From: Gordonia westfalica
GTDB lineage: Bacteria; Actinomycetota; Actinomycetes; Mycobacteriales; Mycobacteriaceae
DNA length: 64,000 nt
Assembly (NCBI RefSeq): GCF_900105725.1
Contig: NZ_FNLM01000034.1
Span: forward strand, 3,720,001-3,784,000
Direction: 5' to 3'
The notes under the pieces are model-generated. The model was not told where the DNA came from. It ran no database searches and saw nothing but the letters and a program-made list of their open reading frames with translations. A program made the position numbers and the translations under genes. The stretch's first letter is position 1, and each line of letters starts with the position of its first letter. This document shows positions 17,075 to 31,993 of the stretch, in pieces.

Positions 17075-20000
17075 CCGTACTGACGTCCGACCCGACGGCG
17101 AGAGCACGCCGGCCGACCAGCCCGGGCGGAACCACGAGGGGACGGCTCCCGCGAGTTTCGCCGAACGCCATGCGGGGCAGGCACGGATCGTCGCGATGGT
17201 CGCCGGCGCCGTCGGCATCCTGCTCGCACTGCTGAGCCCGTTCCTGCCGGTCGACTACACCAAGGCCGAACTGACGTGGCCGCAACAGGGTTCGGTGGCC
17301 AACGTCGCCGCTCCCAACGTGTCGTTCGTGCCGGTGTCGATGGACATCACCGTCCCGTGCACGCTCGCACAGTCGTTACCCGCGAGCGGCGGAGTGCTGC
17401 TGTCGACCGTGCCGGAGGGCGGCGCGGAGGCCGGCAAGGTGGGCCTGTTCATCCGCGCCACCGCCGACTCGATCCAGGTCGTTCAGCGGAATGTGGTGCT
17501 GCTCAACACACCTCGTGACGCGGCCCAGACCAACCCGAACTGCCGGATCGTCGTCGATGCCGACACCACCGGTTCACGCGGAGCCATCGAGGGGTTGCCC
17601 GACACCGAGGGTGCGGTGCACCGCTTCGACATCGACGACCCCAACGCGCGGCCGCAGATCATCGGCGTCTACTCGAGTCTGCCGCCGAACGTGTCCACCG
17701 AAGGCCTGTCGTATCGGTCCACCATCGACACGCGATTCGTCTCCACCCCCACCGATCTCAAGTTCTGGCTGCTCGTGGTCGGCGTCGCGTCGACGGTGCT
17801 CTCGCTCCTCGCGCTGGCCGTCCTAGACGCCCGCGACGCACGCGGACACCACAAGATCTTCCCGGCCGGGTGGTGGCGCATCCGGCCCGTCGACGTGTTC
17901 GTCGCCGGCATCCTGGTGATCTGGCTGTTCGTCGGCGGCAACACCGCCGACGACGGCTACCAGGTCACCGTCGGCCGGGTGGCGCGCGAGGCGGGCTACC
18001 TCGACAACTATTACCGCTACTTCGGTGTCCCACAGGACCCGTTCGGCTGGCACTACCAGTACCTGTCGCTGTGGATGGAGGTCAGCACCGCAACCCCGTG
18101 GCTCCGGTTGCTGCCGTTCATGTTCGCGCTGGCGTCGTGGTGGCTCATCAGCCGGGCCGCCATTCCCCGTCTCGGACGGGCGGTTCGCGAGTCGGGCCCG
18201 GCGATGTGGGCCGCCGCCCTGGTCTTCCTCGCCGTGTGGATGCCGTACAACAACGGCCTGCGCGTCGAACCCCTGATCGCGCTCGGCGCTCTGTTCACCT
18301 GGGTTGCCGTGGAGCGTGCCATCGCGACCGGCAGGTTCTTCCCGCTCGCCGTCGCGATCGTCTCGGCCGCGTTCACCCTGACGATCCATCCGACCGGCGT
18401 CATCGCCGCCGTCGCGCTCATCGCCGGAATCCGGCCGCTGCTGCGGCGTTTCATGACGCGCCGCAAGCGCGACGGATCGTGGCCGCTGCTGCTGCCGATC
18501 CTCGCCGCCGGCCTCGCGGTGATGTTCGAGATCTTCGCCGACCAGCCGCTGGCCCCGATCCTCGAGGGCGTGTCGGTGAACGGGCAGGTCGGCCCCACCA
18601 ACAAGTGGTGGGAAGAGCCCATGCGTTACTACATGCTGATGAACCCGACCGCGGACGGCGGAATCGCCCGTCGGTTCGGTGTTCTCATCGTGTTCGCCTG
18701 CTTCATCCTGGTCGTGGTGATGCTGCTCAGCAGGCGCCGCCTACCCGGCATCGCCACCGCACCCACCTGGCGTCTGCTCGCCATGATCGCGGGTTCGGTG
18801 GTACTGATGGCCTTCCAGCCGACCAAGTGGACCCACCAGATGGGCGTGTACGCCGCGATCGGCGGTGCGCTCGCCGCGGTCGCCACGGCTTGCGCCGACC
18901 GTGCCATCATGCGCAGACGCCGCAATCGGACGTTCTTCGCCGCGGCCTGCGCCTACGTGCTGGCACTCGCGTTCTCCGGGCGTAACCAGTGGTGGTACGT
19001 CGGCAGCTACGGCATCCCTTGGCGTGACGCGGTTCCCGAGGTCAAGGGCATCCCCCTGTGGTCCGGCATCCTCGCCGTCGCCATCGCTTTGACCGCACTC
19101 GGCCTGTGGCAGCATTTCCGGGACGACTATGTCGACGACGCGGTCCGGACCGGTGCGTCCCGCTCGGGGTTCGCCCGGCTGCGCAGCCCGTCGATCATTG
19201 TCGTGTCGTCGGTGATGCTCGTGTTCACGCTGGTGTCGTTCGCGAAAGCCGATTGGACGCAACGGAACTCATGGTCGTGGCTGAGCTCCAATGTGAATGC
19301 GCTGCGCGGCGAACCCTGCGCACTCGCCCACGCCGTGCTCGTCGAGAGCGACCCGAACACCGGCTTCCTGACGCCCGCACGCGTTGCCGGACAGAGTGAT
19401 CCCACACCGGGCGCGGCCCTCGCCGGCCCCGACATGGTCGGCTTCGACCCGAACGGCGTGGCGTCGGATCTGTCCGAGGCATCCGAGGAGGAGTCCGACG
19501 AATCGTCGTCGGGCACCGCGACAGCGCAGGTCGACCGCACCCAGTCCGACCCCACCACCGAAGGCAGCACCGAGGACGACACGCGTTCGAGCGACACCGC
19601 CGGCGGCCGGACGGCCCGGGCAGGTGTGAACGGGTCGATGGTCCGACTCCCGTTCGGATTGTCACCCGCCCGGACACCGGTCCTCGGAACGTACAACTCC
19701 CCCACCGGAACCGGGCGCCTGACGTCCGACTGGTACCAGTTGCCCGCACAGCGCTCCGAGGATCAGCCTCTGGTGACGATGTCGGTCGCCGGTCAGGTGG
19801 AGTACGTCGACGACCTGGCCGTGACCCGGCCCGGGCAGCGGGTGCGCCTGCAGTTCGGCCGCGTCTCCCCGGACGGTACCGTGGCGCCCGCCGGGCAGAT
19901 GATCCCACTCGACATCGGCGGAGCCCCCGAATGGCGCAACCTACGATTCCCGCTCGATCAGGCACCGCCCGGGGCGACCGTGGTTCGCGTTCTCGCCGAG

Positions 20001-20447
20001 GACAACTCGCCGTTGCGCGACCAGTGGCTGGCGGTGACCCCGCCCCGCGTGTCGACGATGACGGACCTCAACTCGCTCGTCGGCAGCCAGGACCCGGTCC
20101 TCATCGACTGGCAATCCGCGCTCGCCTTCCCGTGCCAGCGTCCCGCCCAGGTGAAGAACGGTGTCCTGGAAACCCCCGTCTGGCGTATCGCACCGGACCG
20201 CGAGGGTGAGCGGGTGAACTCCCAGCGCTGGATGGACGGCGACTACGGCGGCCCGCTGGGCATCATCGAGAACGAGTTGTACCCGCGCGTCCTCCCGTCC
20301 TATCTGCGCAACGACTGGGCCAAGGACTGGGGCATGCTCCAGAGTCTCACCCCGATCCTCCCGCAGACCGACGCGGAGCTGACCATCACCACCGACACGC
20401 GTAACGGGCTGTGGACCCCGGGGCCGATGCGGGCGATCAAGAACTAG
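17067..20447 (+). CDS. embB: Arabinosyltransferase, EmbB type, copy 2 (divergent)
   Basis: This second EmbB-like protein, 1126 residues, keeps the catalytic pair in NTADDGYQVTVGRVAREAGY but differs from copy 1 at conserved places. The proline motif is FQPTKWTHQMG, not FTPTKWTHHFG. The stretch FGWHYQYLSLWMEVSTAT places Trp where EmbB copy 1 and M. tuberculosis EmbB have the ethambutol-contact Met. It has an N-terminal extension (about 35 residues, rich in Asp, Gly and Pro) and an acidic Ser/Glu/Asp linker near residues 807-850 (SEASEEESDESSSGT) before the carbohydrate-binding domain. It ends RNGLWTPGPMRAIKN. The TAG stop lies inside the target duplication of the IS481-type element, which inserted at this stop codon. 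Active status and drug sensitivity are inferences. Confidence 0.9.
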   Translation: MTDRTDVRPDGESTPADQPGRNHEGTAPASFAERHAGQARIVAMVAGAVGILLALLSPFLPVDYTKAELTWPQQGSVANVAAPNVSFVPVSMDITVPCTLAQSLPASGGVLLSTVPEGGAEAGKVGLFIRATADSIQVVQRNVVLLNTPRDAAQTNPNCRIVVDADTTGSRGAIEGLPDTEGAVHRFDIDDPNARPQIIGVYSSLPPNVSTEGLSYRSTIDTRFVSTPTDLKFWLLVVGVASTVLSLLALAVLDARDARGHHKIFPAGWWRIRPVDVFVAGILVIWLFVGGNTADDGYQVTVGRVAREAGYLDNYYRYFGVPQDPFGWHYQYLSLWMEVSTATPWLRLLPFMFALASWWLISRAAIPRLGRAVRESGPAMWAAALVFLAVWMPYNNGLRVEPLIALGALFTWVAVERAIATGRFFPLAVAIVSAAFTLTIHPTGVIAAVALIAGIRPLLRRFMTRRKRDGSWPLLLPILAAGLAVMFEIFADQPLAPILEGVSVNGQVGPTNKWWEEPMRYYMLMNPTADGGIARRFGVLIVFACFILVVVMLLSRRRLPGIATAPTWRLLAMIAGSVVLMAFQPTKWTHQMGVYAAIGGALAAVATACADRAIMRRRRNRTFFAAACAYVLALAFSGRNQWWYVGSYGIPWRDAVPEVKGIPLWSGILAVAIALTALGLWQHFRDDYVDDAVRTGASRSGFARLRSPSIIVVSSVMLVFTLVSFAKADWTQRNSWSWLSSNVNALRGEPCALAHAVLVESDPNTGFLTPARVAGQSDPTPGAALAGPDMVGFDPNGVASDLSEASEEESDESSSGTATAQVDRTQSDPTTEGSTEDDTRSSDTAGGRTARAGVNGSMVRLPFGLSPARTPVLGTYNSPTGTGRLTSDWYQLPAQRSEDQPLVTMSVAGQVEYVDDLAVTRPGQRVRLQFGRVSPDGTVAPAGQMIPLDIGGAPEWRNLRFPLDQAPPGATVVRVLAEDNSPLRDQWLAVTPPRVSTMTDLNSLVGSQDPVLIDWQSALAFPCQRPAQVKNGVLETPVWRIAPDREGERVNSQRWMDGDYGGPLGIIENELYPRVLPSYLRNDWAKDWGMLQSLTPILPQTDAELTITTDTRNGLWTPGPMRAIKN

Positions 20448-20448
20448 C
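20443..20448. repeat. Left target site duplication ACTAGC
   Basis: ACTAGC directly precedes the TGTAA end of the element and contains the embB2 TAG stop. It matches the NCTAGN target reported for IS481. Confidence 0.85.
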
Positions 20449-21525
20449 TGTAACTCTTGGGGAGGTTGTGAACGGCGTGGTGCCGGTCAACAGGTGAGGG
20501 CCTCCGGTATCGATGTGGTTACCACACACACGCCGATCACCAAGAGGCCCTCATGACCCACCGTAATGCCTTCCTCACCGAACGTGGCCGTCTGACCCTG
20601 GCTCAGTGCGTCGTCGACCAGGGTTGGCCTCTACGACGGGCCGCCGAACGGTTCAACTGCTCACCGGCCACGGCCAAGAAGTGGGCCGACCGCTACCGGC
20701 AGACCGGTGAGCCCGGCATGGCAGATCGGTCCAGCCGCCCCTACCGGTCACCCCATCAGCTTCCCGTGCGCCGGGAACGTCGAATCATCAAGTTGCGGTT
20801 CCTGCGTCGCTGGGGCGCTGCACGAATCGCTGCGCACCTGCGGCTAGCAAAATCGACCGTTGAGGCGGTGTTGCGCCGGTATCGGATGCCGCTGTTGCGT
20901 CACCTCGACCAGGCCACCGGGCTTCCGGTACGCCGGACACCGCCACGACGCTACGAACACGACGCTCCCGGCGACCTGATCCACATCGACATCAAGAAAC
21001 TCGGCCGCATCCCCGAAGGCGGCGGCCACCGCAAACTCGGGCGCACGATCGGCAACCGGCACAACAAGAAACACCGCCCGGGGTACGCGCCTCTGCACCA
21101 CGCCGTCGATGACCATTCCCGGCTGGCATACTCCGAGATCCTCACCGACGAACGCAAAGAGACCGCCGCGCAGTTCTGGGACCGCGCCAGCGCCTTCTTC
21201 AGCCAACATGGGATCACTGTGAGACGAGTGATGACCGACAACGGCGCCTGTTACCGCTCAAAGGTTTTCGCAGAATCTCTCGGCGCCGAGATCAAGCACA
21301 AGAAGACCCGTCCCTACCGTCCGCAAAGCAACGGCAAGGTCGAACGATTCAACCGCACCCTGGCCTCGGAATGGGCCTACGCCGAGTTCTACAGCTCAGA
21401 GACCGTCCGCGCAGCCACCTACGACGACTGGCAACACCACTACAATCACCACCGAGCCCACACCGGCATCGGCGGACTCACCCCGATCGAACGCCTACAC
21501 GTTCACAACCTGCCCGGGTCTTACA
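20449..21525 (+). mobile_element. IS481-family insertion sequence, intact, 1077 bp
   Basis: The element starts TGTAA (20449) and ends TTACA (21525). Its imperfect terminal inverted repeats share the inner block AGGTTGTGAACG: the left copy is near 20463-20474 and the right copy appears as its complement near 21500-21511. Both sides are flanked by the identical hexamer ACTAGC. Size, TGT...ACA ends, 6-bp target duplication of NCTAGN type and a single DDE transposase all fit IS481. It lies between embB2 and the terminator at 21537-21613. Perfect target duplications and an intact transposase suggest a recent insertion. Confidence 0.9.
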
Positions 21526-21530
21526 ACTAG
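20553..21530 (+). CDS. IS481-family DDE transposase
   Basis: The 325-residue protein begins with an N-terminal helix-turn-helix (LAQCVVDQGWPLRRAAERFN, then CSPATAKKWADRYRQTGEPG) and a second HTH (LRFLRRWGAARIAAHLRLAK). An RNase H-like catalytic domain follows, with DLIHIDIKKLGRIP (first Asp), VRRVMTDNGACYRS (second Asp) and PQSNGKVERFNRTLASEW (Glu). The start ATG follows the left inverted repeat. The coding frame runs through the right end of the element, and its TAG stop (21528-21530) belongs to the duplicated target. The element itself therefore supplies no stop codon. All catalytic residues are present, so it should be functional. Confidence 0.93.
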   Translation: MTHRNAFLTERGRLTLAQCVVDQGWPLRRAAERFNCSPATAKKWADRYRQTGEPGMADRSSRPYRSPHQLPVRRERRIIKLRFLRRWGAARIAAHLRLAKSTVEAVLRRYRMPLLRHLDQATGLPVRRTPPRRYEHDAPGDLIHIDIKKLGRIPEGGGHRKLGRTIGNRHNKKHRPGYAPLHHAVDDHSRLAYSEILTDERKETAAQFWDRASAFFSQHGITVRRVMTDNGACYRSKVFAESLGAEIKHKKTRPYRPQSNGKVERFNRTLASEWAYAEFYSSETVRAATYDDWQHHYNHHRAHTGIGGLTPIERLHVHNLPGSYN

Positions 21531-21531
21531 C
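21526..21531. repeat. Right target site duplication ACTAGC
   Basis: ACTAGC directly follows TTACA and supplies the transposase stop codon TAG. It is identical to 20443-20448. Confidence 0.85.
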
Positions 21532-21536
21532 GCCCA

Positions 21537-21613
21537 CCGCAAAACCCACCCTTTTTCGGCAGATCCTCCCCCTCGCGAAGGGGAGGGTTTGCCGAAAAAG
21601 GGTGGGTTTGCGG
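21537..21613. terminator. Long bidirectional terminator between the emb cluster and accD4
   Basis: A 25-nt left arm (21537-21561, starting CCGCAAAACCCACCC and ending TTTTTCGGCA) pairs with a 24-nt right arm (21590-21613), with one extra A on the left. An inner hairpin CCTCCCC/GGGGAGG lies between them. The arms carry a T5 and an A5 tract, so either strand can end in a U-rich stem. It sits between converging embB2 (now separated by the IS) and accD4. Confidence 0.85.
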
Positions 21614-21631
21614 ATGGTTGCGCGCGCGGCG

Positions 21632-23182
21632 CTAGATCGGCATCAGGAAGTGCTTGCGCGGGGTCTTGAGGACCTGCTTGTCGCGCAACTGCGCCAACGC
21701 CTTCCGGAGCTGCAGACGGGTCTCGGCGGGTTCGATGACCGCGTCGACGTAGCCGCGTTCGGCAGCGAGGTACGGGGTGGCCATCATCGTGTTGTAGAAG
21801 TCGATGAAGTCGCGACGGACCTTGTCGGCCTCGGCGGCCGAGAGACCCTCCGTCTGGCGGCGGGTCAGCACCGCCGCGGCCGATTCGGCGCCCATGACGG
21901 CGATCTTGGCGGTCGGCCAGGCGAAGTTGATGTCGGCACCGAGGTGCTTGGAACCCATCACCGCGTAGGCGCCGCCGTAGGCCTTGCGCAGCACCACGGT
22001 GACCTTGGGGACGTCGGCCTCCACGTAGGCGTAGAGGAAGCGACCCGACCGGCGGATGGTGCCCTTCTGCTCCTCGGCCAGGCCGGGGAGGATGCCCGGG
22101 GTGTCCACGAGGAACACCAGCGGGATGTTGTAGGCGTTGCAGATACGGACGAAACGCGTTGCCTTCTCCGACGAATCGGTGTCCAGCACACCGGACATGA
22201 CGCTCGGCTGGTTGGCGACGACGCCCACCGACCGGCCGTCGACGCGTGCGTACCCGGTGATGATGTTGGGCGCGAACAGTTCTCCCACCTCGTGGAAGGC
22301 CCCGTCGTCGAACAGCCGGATGATGATGTCCTTCATGTCATAACCGGCGTTGTCGTTGTCCGGCATGAACTCGTTGAGCGACAGATCTGACTCGGTGATC
22401 TCCGGCTCGAGTCCCGGATTGATCACCGGCGGTTGCTCATACGCGCTCGAAGGCATGTACTGCAGGTACTCGCGGACCCACTCGAACGCGCCCTTCTCGT
22501 CGGGCGCGATGTGGTGGATGTTGCCCCAGCGAGCCTGGTTGTGGGCGCTGCCCAGGTCCTCGGCGGAGATCTCCTCGCCGTTGACCTGCTTCAGCACGTC
22601 CGGCCCGGTGACGAACATGTACGACTTGTCCTCGACGGCGACGAGGATGTCGGTGTTGGCCGGGGTGTACACGGCACCGCCGGCACACTTGCCGAGGATC
22701 ACCGAGATCTGCGGCGCGAGACCGGAGAGCAGGTCGTTGCGGCGACCCATCTCGGCGTACCAGGCGAGCGAGGTGACCGCGTCCTGGATGCGGGCGCCGG
22801 CCGAGTCGTTGATACCGACCATCGGGCAACCGATCTTGCCCGCCCACTCCATCAGCGACGCGACCTTGCGGCCGAACATCTCGCCGACGGTGCCGCCGAA
22901 CACGGTCTGGTCGTGCGAGAAGGCCGCCACCGGGCGTCCGTGGACGAGGCCGTGGCCGGTGACCACACCGTCGCCGTAACCGCTCTCCGCGGCGCCCGGC
23001 ATCTTGGCGAGCGCACCGATCTCGACGAACGTCCCGGGGTCGAACAGCATGGCCAGGCGTTCGCGCGGGGAACAGATCCCCTTCGCGGCACGCTTGGCGA
23101 CGGCCTTCTCCCCTCCGGGTTCGCGAGCGGCCTCCAGCTTCTGCCGGAGGTCGGCGAGCTTGCCTGCGGTGGTGTCAGTCAC
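21632..23182 (-). CDS. accD4: Acyl-CoA carboxylase beta subunit AccD4
   Basis: AccD4 is the carboxyltransferase subunit that, with AccA3 and AccD5 in mycobacteria, carboxylates the long acyl-CoA that becomes the alpha branch of mycolic acids. The 516-residue length is normal. Both crotonase-like halves are visible. The N-terminal part has [20 protein letters not shown] and [12 protein letters not shown] (oxyanion region); the C-terminal part has [20 protein letters not shown] and [18 protein letters not shown]. The GTG at 23182 is preceded by GAAGGACC. It lies 39 bp downstream of pks13 on the same strand, the order found in M. tuberculosis (Rv3799c after Rv3800c). Transcription runs into the bidirectional terminator. 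Confidence 0.95.
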   Translation of the reverse strand: MTDTTAGKLADLRQKLEAAREPGGEKAVAKRAAKGICSPRERLAMLFDPGTFVEIGALAKMPGAAESGYGDGVVTGHGLVHGRPVAAFSHDQTVFGGTVGEMFGRKVASLMEWAGKIGCPMVGINDSAGARIQDAVTSLAWYAEMGRRNDLLSGLAPQISVILGKCAGGAVYTPANTDILVAVEDKSYMFVTGPDVLKQVNGEEISAEDLGSAHNQARWGNIHHIAPDEKGAFEWVREYLQYMPSSAYEQPPVINPGLEPEITESDLSLNEFMPDNDNAGYDMKDIIIRLFDDGAFHEVGELFAPNIITGYARVDGRSVGVVANQPSVMSGVLDTDSSEKATRFVRICNAYNIPLVFLVDTPGILPGLAEEQKGTIRRSGRFLYAYVEADVPKVTVVLRKAYGGAYAVMGSKHLGADINFAWPTAKIAVMGAESAAAVLTRRQTEGLSAAEADKVRRDFIDFYNTMMATPYLAAERGYVDAVIEPAETRLQLRKALAQLRDKQVLKTPRKHFLMPI

Positions 23183-23221
23183 GGTCCTTCACTTTCTACG
23201 CGACCACGATGTCTCGTGAAG

Positions 23222-28537
<5,316 letters not shown>

Positions 28538-28639
28538 CGCTTCCAGACTACTGCTCTCGTCGGCACCCGAGCCCGGGTGCCGGGTGACTGTTGTGGACGA
28601 TCACCGACGCCGCGGCCGTGAACGGGTGCTCGAGACGCG

Positions 28640-30544
28640 CTATTCCGCCGCGTCCGGGAACGCCGTCTGCTTGTAGCCGCCGCGCAGGCTGCCGTCGATG
28701 TAGGCGGCGCGGGTCGCCCGGCGGGCGATCTTGCCCGACGAGGTGCGCGGGATCGAACCGGCGGGAACCAGCAGGACGTCGCGGGCCATGACGCCGTGAC
28801 GCTGCGCGATCGCGGCACGCACGGTGTCGGCGACCTCCTGCGGGTCGGCCTTGCGACCGGGTCCGCGCTCGGCGACGATGACCAGCTGCTCGGACGCGTC
28901 GTCGGGGTCGGGGGTGAGACCGCTTCCGGCGAACTCGAAGACCACGGCGGGCAGCTGGTTCGCCGGCACCGAGAAGGCGGCGACGAAACCCGGACGCAGC
29001 GCGGTGCTGGCCTCCTGGGCGCTGTACTCGAGGTCCTGCGGGTAGTGGTTGCGTCCGTCGACGATCACCAGGTCCTTGACGCGACCGGTGATGTAGAGCT
29101 CACCGTCGAGCCAGACGCCGTAGTCGCCGGTCCGCATCCACATCGCGTCCGCGGGAGCACCCTCGGAGTGGCTGTTCTCCGCGAGCGGCGCGACCAGCTT
29201 GTTGTGGAAGGTCTCCTCGGTCTCGGCCGGCTTGTTCCAGTAGCCGGCACCGATGTTGAGGCCGTGCAGCCAGATCTCGCCGACGTGACCGTCGGGCTGT
29301 TCGGTCGCGGTCTCGGGGTCGACGATGGTGGCCCACTGGCTCACCGCGACCTGACCGCAGGACACCTGCGCAACGGCGTTCTCCGCGTCGGCGTCGACGA
29401 TGGTCAGCTTGCCCGCGTTGAGGTCGTCGCGGTCGACGTAGATGACCTTCGCCTCGTTCTCGCGCTGCGTGGCGGAGACGAAGAGGGTGGCCTCGGCCAT
29501 GCCGTAGCAGGGCTTGATCGCGGTCTTCGGCAGACCGTAGGGGGCGAATGCCTCGTTGAACTTCTTCATCGAGCTGACCGTGACCGGCTCCGAGCCGTTG
29601 ATCAGACCGATGACGTTCGACAGGTCGAGTTCCTCGCCCTCCTTCGGGAGGCCGCGCGCGGCGGCGTGTTCGAAGGCGAAGTTCGGGGCCGCGGCGTAGG
29701 TCTCCGCGCCGTCGGCGGCCGCGGCGAGTTCCTTGATCCAGCGGCCGGGCCGGCGGACGAATGCCTGCGGGCTCATGATCGTGATGTAGCGGCCGCCCAG
29801 TGCGGGCAGGATCACGGTCAGCAGACCCATGTCGTGGAACATCGGCAGCCAGGTGACGCCACGAGCGTTGCGGCCGATCTGGATGGTGTCGGAGATCTGC
29901 AGCACGTTGGCGGCGACCGCCTCGTAGGTGATCTCCACGCCGGCAGGCACCCGGGTCGATCCGGAGGTGTACTGCAGGTAGGCAACCGTCTCGCGGTTGT
30001 GGTCGCGTCCGGCGACCGGGGCGACCCAGCTCGAACCCACCGAGTCGGGCACCGCGTCGACGGCGATGACGCGCGGGCGCTCCTTGGCCGGCAGCGGCGC
30101 GAAGAAGTCGCGGACCGCTTCGGCGGACTTGGTGGAGGTGAGGATCGCCGTCGGCTTGCAGTCGCCGAGGACGGCGTGCAGGCGATCGGTGTGACCGGGC
30201 TCATCGGGTGAGAACAGCGGCACGGCGACGTTGCTCGCGTACAGCGCGGCGAAGAATCCGATCACGTACTCGAGCGACTGCGGCGCGAGGATGGCGACAC
30301 GGTCACCGGGCTTGGTCACCTGCTGCAGGCGTGCGGCGACAGCGCGCAGGCGCTTGCCGAACTGCGCCCAGGTCAGGTCCTGGGCTTCACCGTCACGCTC
30401 GCGGCTGTAGTCGATGAACCGGTAGGCCAGGGTGTCGGCCTTCTCACGTACGTTCTGTTCGACGTAGTCGACAAGCGTCGCTTCCTCGGTGAAAGAGATG
30501 TTCCCCGTCTCATCGAGAAAGTCTTCGAGTTCAGTCTTCAGCAT
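28640..30544 (-). CDS. fadD32: Long-chain fatty acyl-AMP ligase FadD32
   Basis: FadD32 activates meromycolic acid as an acyl-adenylate and loads it onto the N-terminal ACP of Pks13. The 634 residues fit the fatty acyl-AMP ligase group. Visible motifs are the P-loop [78 protein letters not shown] and the C-terminal lysine region [13 protein letters not shown]. The 28 nt around ATG 30544 carry CAGGAG. It is 102 bp upstream of pks13 on the same strand. The order fadD32-pks13-accD4 is the canonical mycolate operon. A candidate control region with an AAAGCT inverted repeat lies 150 bp upstream. Confidence 0.96.
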   Translation of the reverse strand: MLKTELEDFLDETGNISFTEEATLVDYVEQNVREKADTLAYRFIDYSRERDGEAQDLTWAQFGKRLRAVAARLQQVTKPGDRVAILAPQSLEYVIGFFAALYASNVAVPLFSPDEPGHTDRLHAVLGDCKPTAILTSTKSAEAVRDFFAPLPAKERPRVIAVDAVPDSVGSSWVAPVAGRDHNRETVAYLQYTSGSTRVPAGVEITYEAVAANVLQISDTIQIGRNARGVTWLPMFHDMGLLTVILPALGGRYITIMSPQAFVRRPGRWIKELAAAADGAETYAAAPNFAFEHAAARGLPKEGEELDLSNVIGLINGSEPVTVSSMKKFNEAFAPYGLPKTAIKPCYGMAEATLFVSATQRENEAKVIYVDRDDLNAGKLTIVDADAENAVAQVSCGQVAVSQWATIVDPETATEQPDGHVGEIWLHGLNIGAGYWNKPAETEETFHNKLVAPLAENSHSEGAPADAMWMRTGDYGVWLDGELYITGRVKDLVIVDGRNHYPQDLEYSAQEASTALRPGFVAAFSVPANQLPAVVFEFAGSGLTPDPDDASEQLVIVAERGPGRKADPQEVADTVRAAIAQRHGVMARDVLLVPAGSIPRTSSGKIARRATRAAYIDGSLRGGYKQTAFPDAAE

Positions 30545-30690
30545 TCATTACTCCTGTGGCCCCCTCGTGGACTCCCCCACGCGAGTGCAGTTCCCCGGTG
30601 ACGGCCTTCGGCAACGACACTCGGCAGTTCTGCCATCCACGTCCTGTGCCGACCGCGGGATACGGTAGCGCACGTCCAGTTACACAACGA

Positions 30691-30718
30691 AAAGCTCACG
30701 ATCGTCATGCTCAGCTTT
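30691..30718 (-). promoter_or_regulatory. Inverted repeat upstream of fadD32
   Basis: AAAGCT (30691-30696) and AGCTTT (30713-30718) flank a 16-bp centre that contains CGATCG. It is 147-174 bp upstream of the fadD32 start, in the 260-bp gap between fadD32 and the LLM gene. It is a weak operator candidate for the mycolate operon; no regulator is assigned. Confidence 0.3.
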
Positions 30719-30804
30719 GAAAAAGCGTACGTCGGCTGAGCGACGCACACCCTCGGGTTGACGACCCACCACCTCGCAGTTCACTCGCGAGACAGACGGT
30801 CATC

Positions 30805-31815
30805 CTACTCCCCCTTCAACTGGGCCAGAACGGGCGCAAACGCGTCCATCTGGGTCGGGAACACCCCGACGTAGGACATGCTCGTCCGCCGGCGAACCTC
30901 GCGGATCTGATCCGCGATCTCCTCGAAACTGCCGATCGCGATGTACGGCGAGGACAGCACGTCGTCGACGGTGAACTCGGTGTCATGCGCGATGTTCGGC
31001 GGATAGCCCTGCTCGAGGGCTTTCAGCGCCATCTCGGCGGTTGCCACGCGATCGTCGGTGATCACGATGACGGCGATGGTCCAGTTCAGCTCGATCTCGT
31101 CGAAACGATCACCCGCGGCCTGGCGGATGCGGTCGACGCGTTCGGCCGTCTTCTCGATGGTCATGTCCGACAGCTTCATCTTGCCGTCGGGCGTGGTGCC
31201 CGGCGCCACGGAGATGATGTCGGCGTGCTTGGCGGCGAGCGCCAGCATCTTGGGGCCGCCACCGCCGACCGCGATCGGCGGCCGCGGTCCCTGACGGGGT
31301 CGCGGGCTGCCCTCGAGGCCGTTGATCTGGTAGAACTCGCCGTCGAAGTCCACGGTCTCGCCGCGCATCAGCCCGTCGAGGATCGTGAGGGCCTCGTCGA
31401 GCCGACGGATGCGGACACCCGGGGACTCGAACTCGATCCCGGCCTTGTCGAATTCTTCCTTCATCCAGCCTGCGCCGATGCCGAGTTCGAGTCGTCCCTT
31501 GCTCAGCACGTCGATGGTGGTGGCCTCCTTCGCCAGCAGCGCCGGATGACGCCAGCCGTTGGCCAGCACCGACGTCGCCAGGCGGATGGTGCTGGTGGCC
31601 TGGGTCAGCGCTCCGAGCGCGGCCAGCGGACCGACCTGGTTGCCCAGGTGATCGGGCACCGCGAAGGTGTCGTAGCCGTACTCCTCGGCGGTCTGGGCCA
31701 GCTTGACGAACTTGCGGGCACCACCCTCGTCCTTGTTGCCCTCGCCACCCGCACCGAATCGGAACCTACGCAGACCGGAGGAGCTGCCACCCGCATCGTT
31801 CGGGGGTTGCGTCAT
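30805..31815 (-). CDS. LLM-class, probably F420-dependent, oxidoreductase
   Basis: The 336-residue protein is a TIM-barrel luciferase-like monooxygenase family member. These use F420 or flavin for hydride transfer. Supporting segments are FVKLAQTAEEYGYDTFAVPD, TSTIRLATSVLANGWRHPAL, GRLELGIGAGWMKEEFDKAG, RPPIAVGGGGPKMLALAAKH and ADIISVAPGTTP. ATG 31815 is chosen over an upstream in-frame start at 31854 because AAGGAGAGGA lies just before it, and the first residues MTQPPND are poorly structured. M. tuberculosis has no gene between fadD32 and the Rv3802c homologue, so this gene looks inserted here. The substrate is not known. No direct tie to mycolate metabolism is shown. Confidence 0.82.
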   Translation of the reverse strand: MTQPPNDAGGSSSGLRRFRFGAGGEGNKDEGGARKFVKLAQTAEEYGYDTFAVPDHLGNQVGPLAALGALTQATSTIRLATSVLANGWRHPALLAKEATTIDVLSKGRLELGIGAGWMKEEFDKAGIEFESPGVRIRRLDEALTILDGLMRGETVDFDGEFYQINGLEGSPRPRQGPRPPIAVGGGGPKMLALAAKHADIISVAPGTTPDGKMKLSDMTIEKTAERVDRIRQAAGDRFDEIELNWTIAVIVITDDRVATAEMALKALEQGYPPNIAHDTEFTVDDVLSSPYIAIGSFEEIADQIREVRRRTSMSYVGVFPTQMDAFAPVLAQLKGE

Positions 31816-31993
31816 CGCTGTCCTCTCCTTGTTCCGGCCGTCGTGGGACGCCATGCGGCATCTCCTGTGTCGTCGCCCGGATGACGTCCGGGCCAGCCCA
31901 ACACGTTAATGCAGCGTGACGGCCCCGCAAAACGAATCGGTGGTGTTGGCAGCAGGGTTACAGCCAGTTGACAGACTGTGCGCCGCCGAGAGG

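Noticed and set aside
20449..20552. A small gene or RNA in the left end of the insertion sequence
   Set aside because: The 104 bp hold only the inverted repeat and leader; no start codon with a coding frame is present.
20553..21530. The transposase as a chromosomal regulator (it has two HTH regions)
   Set aside because: Inverted repeats, target duplication and the DDE residues identify a transposase.
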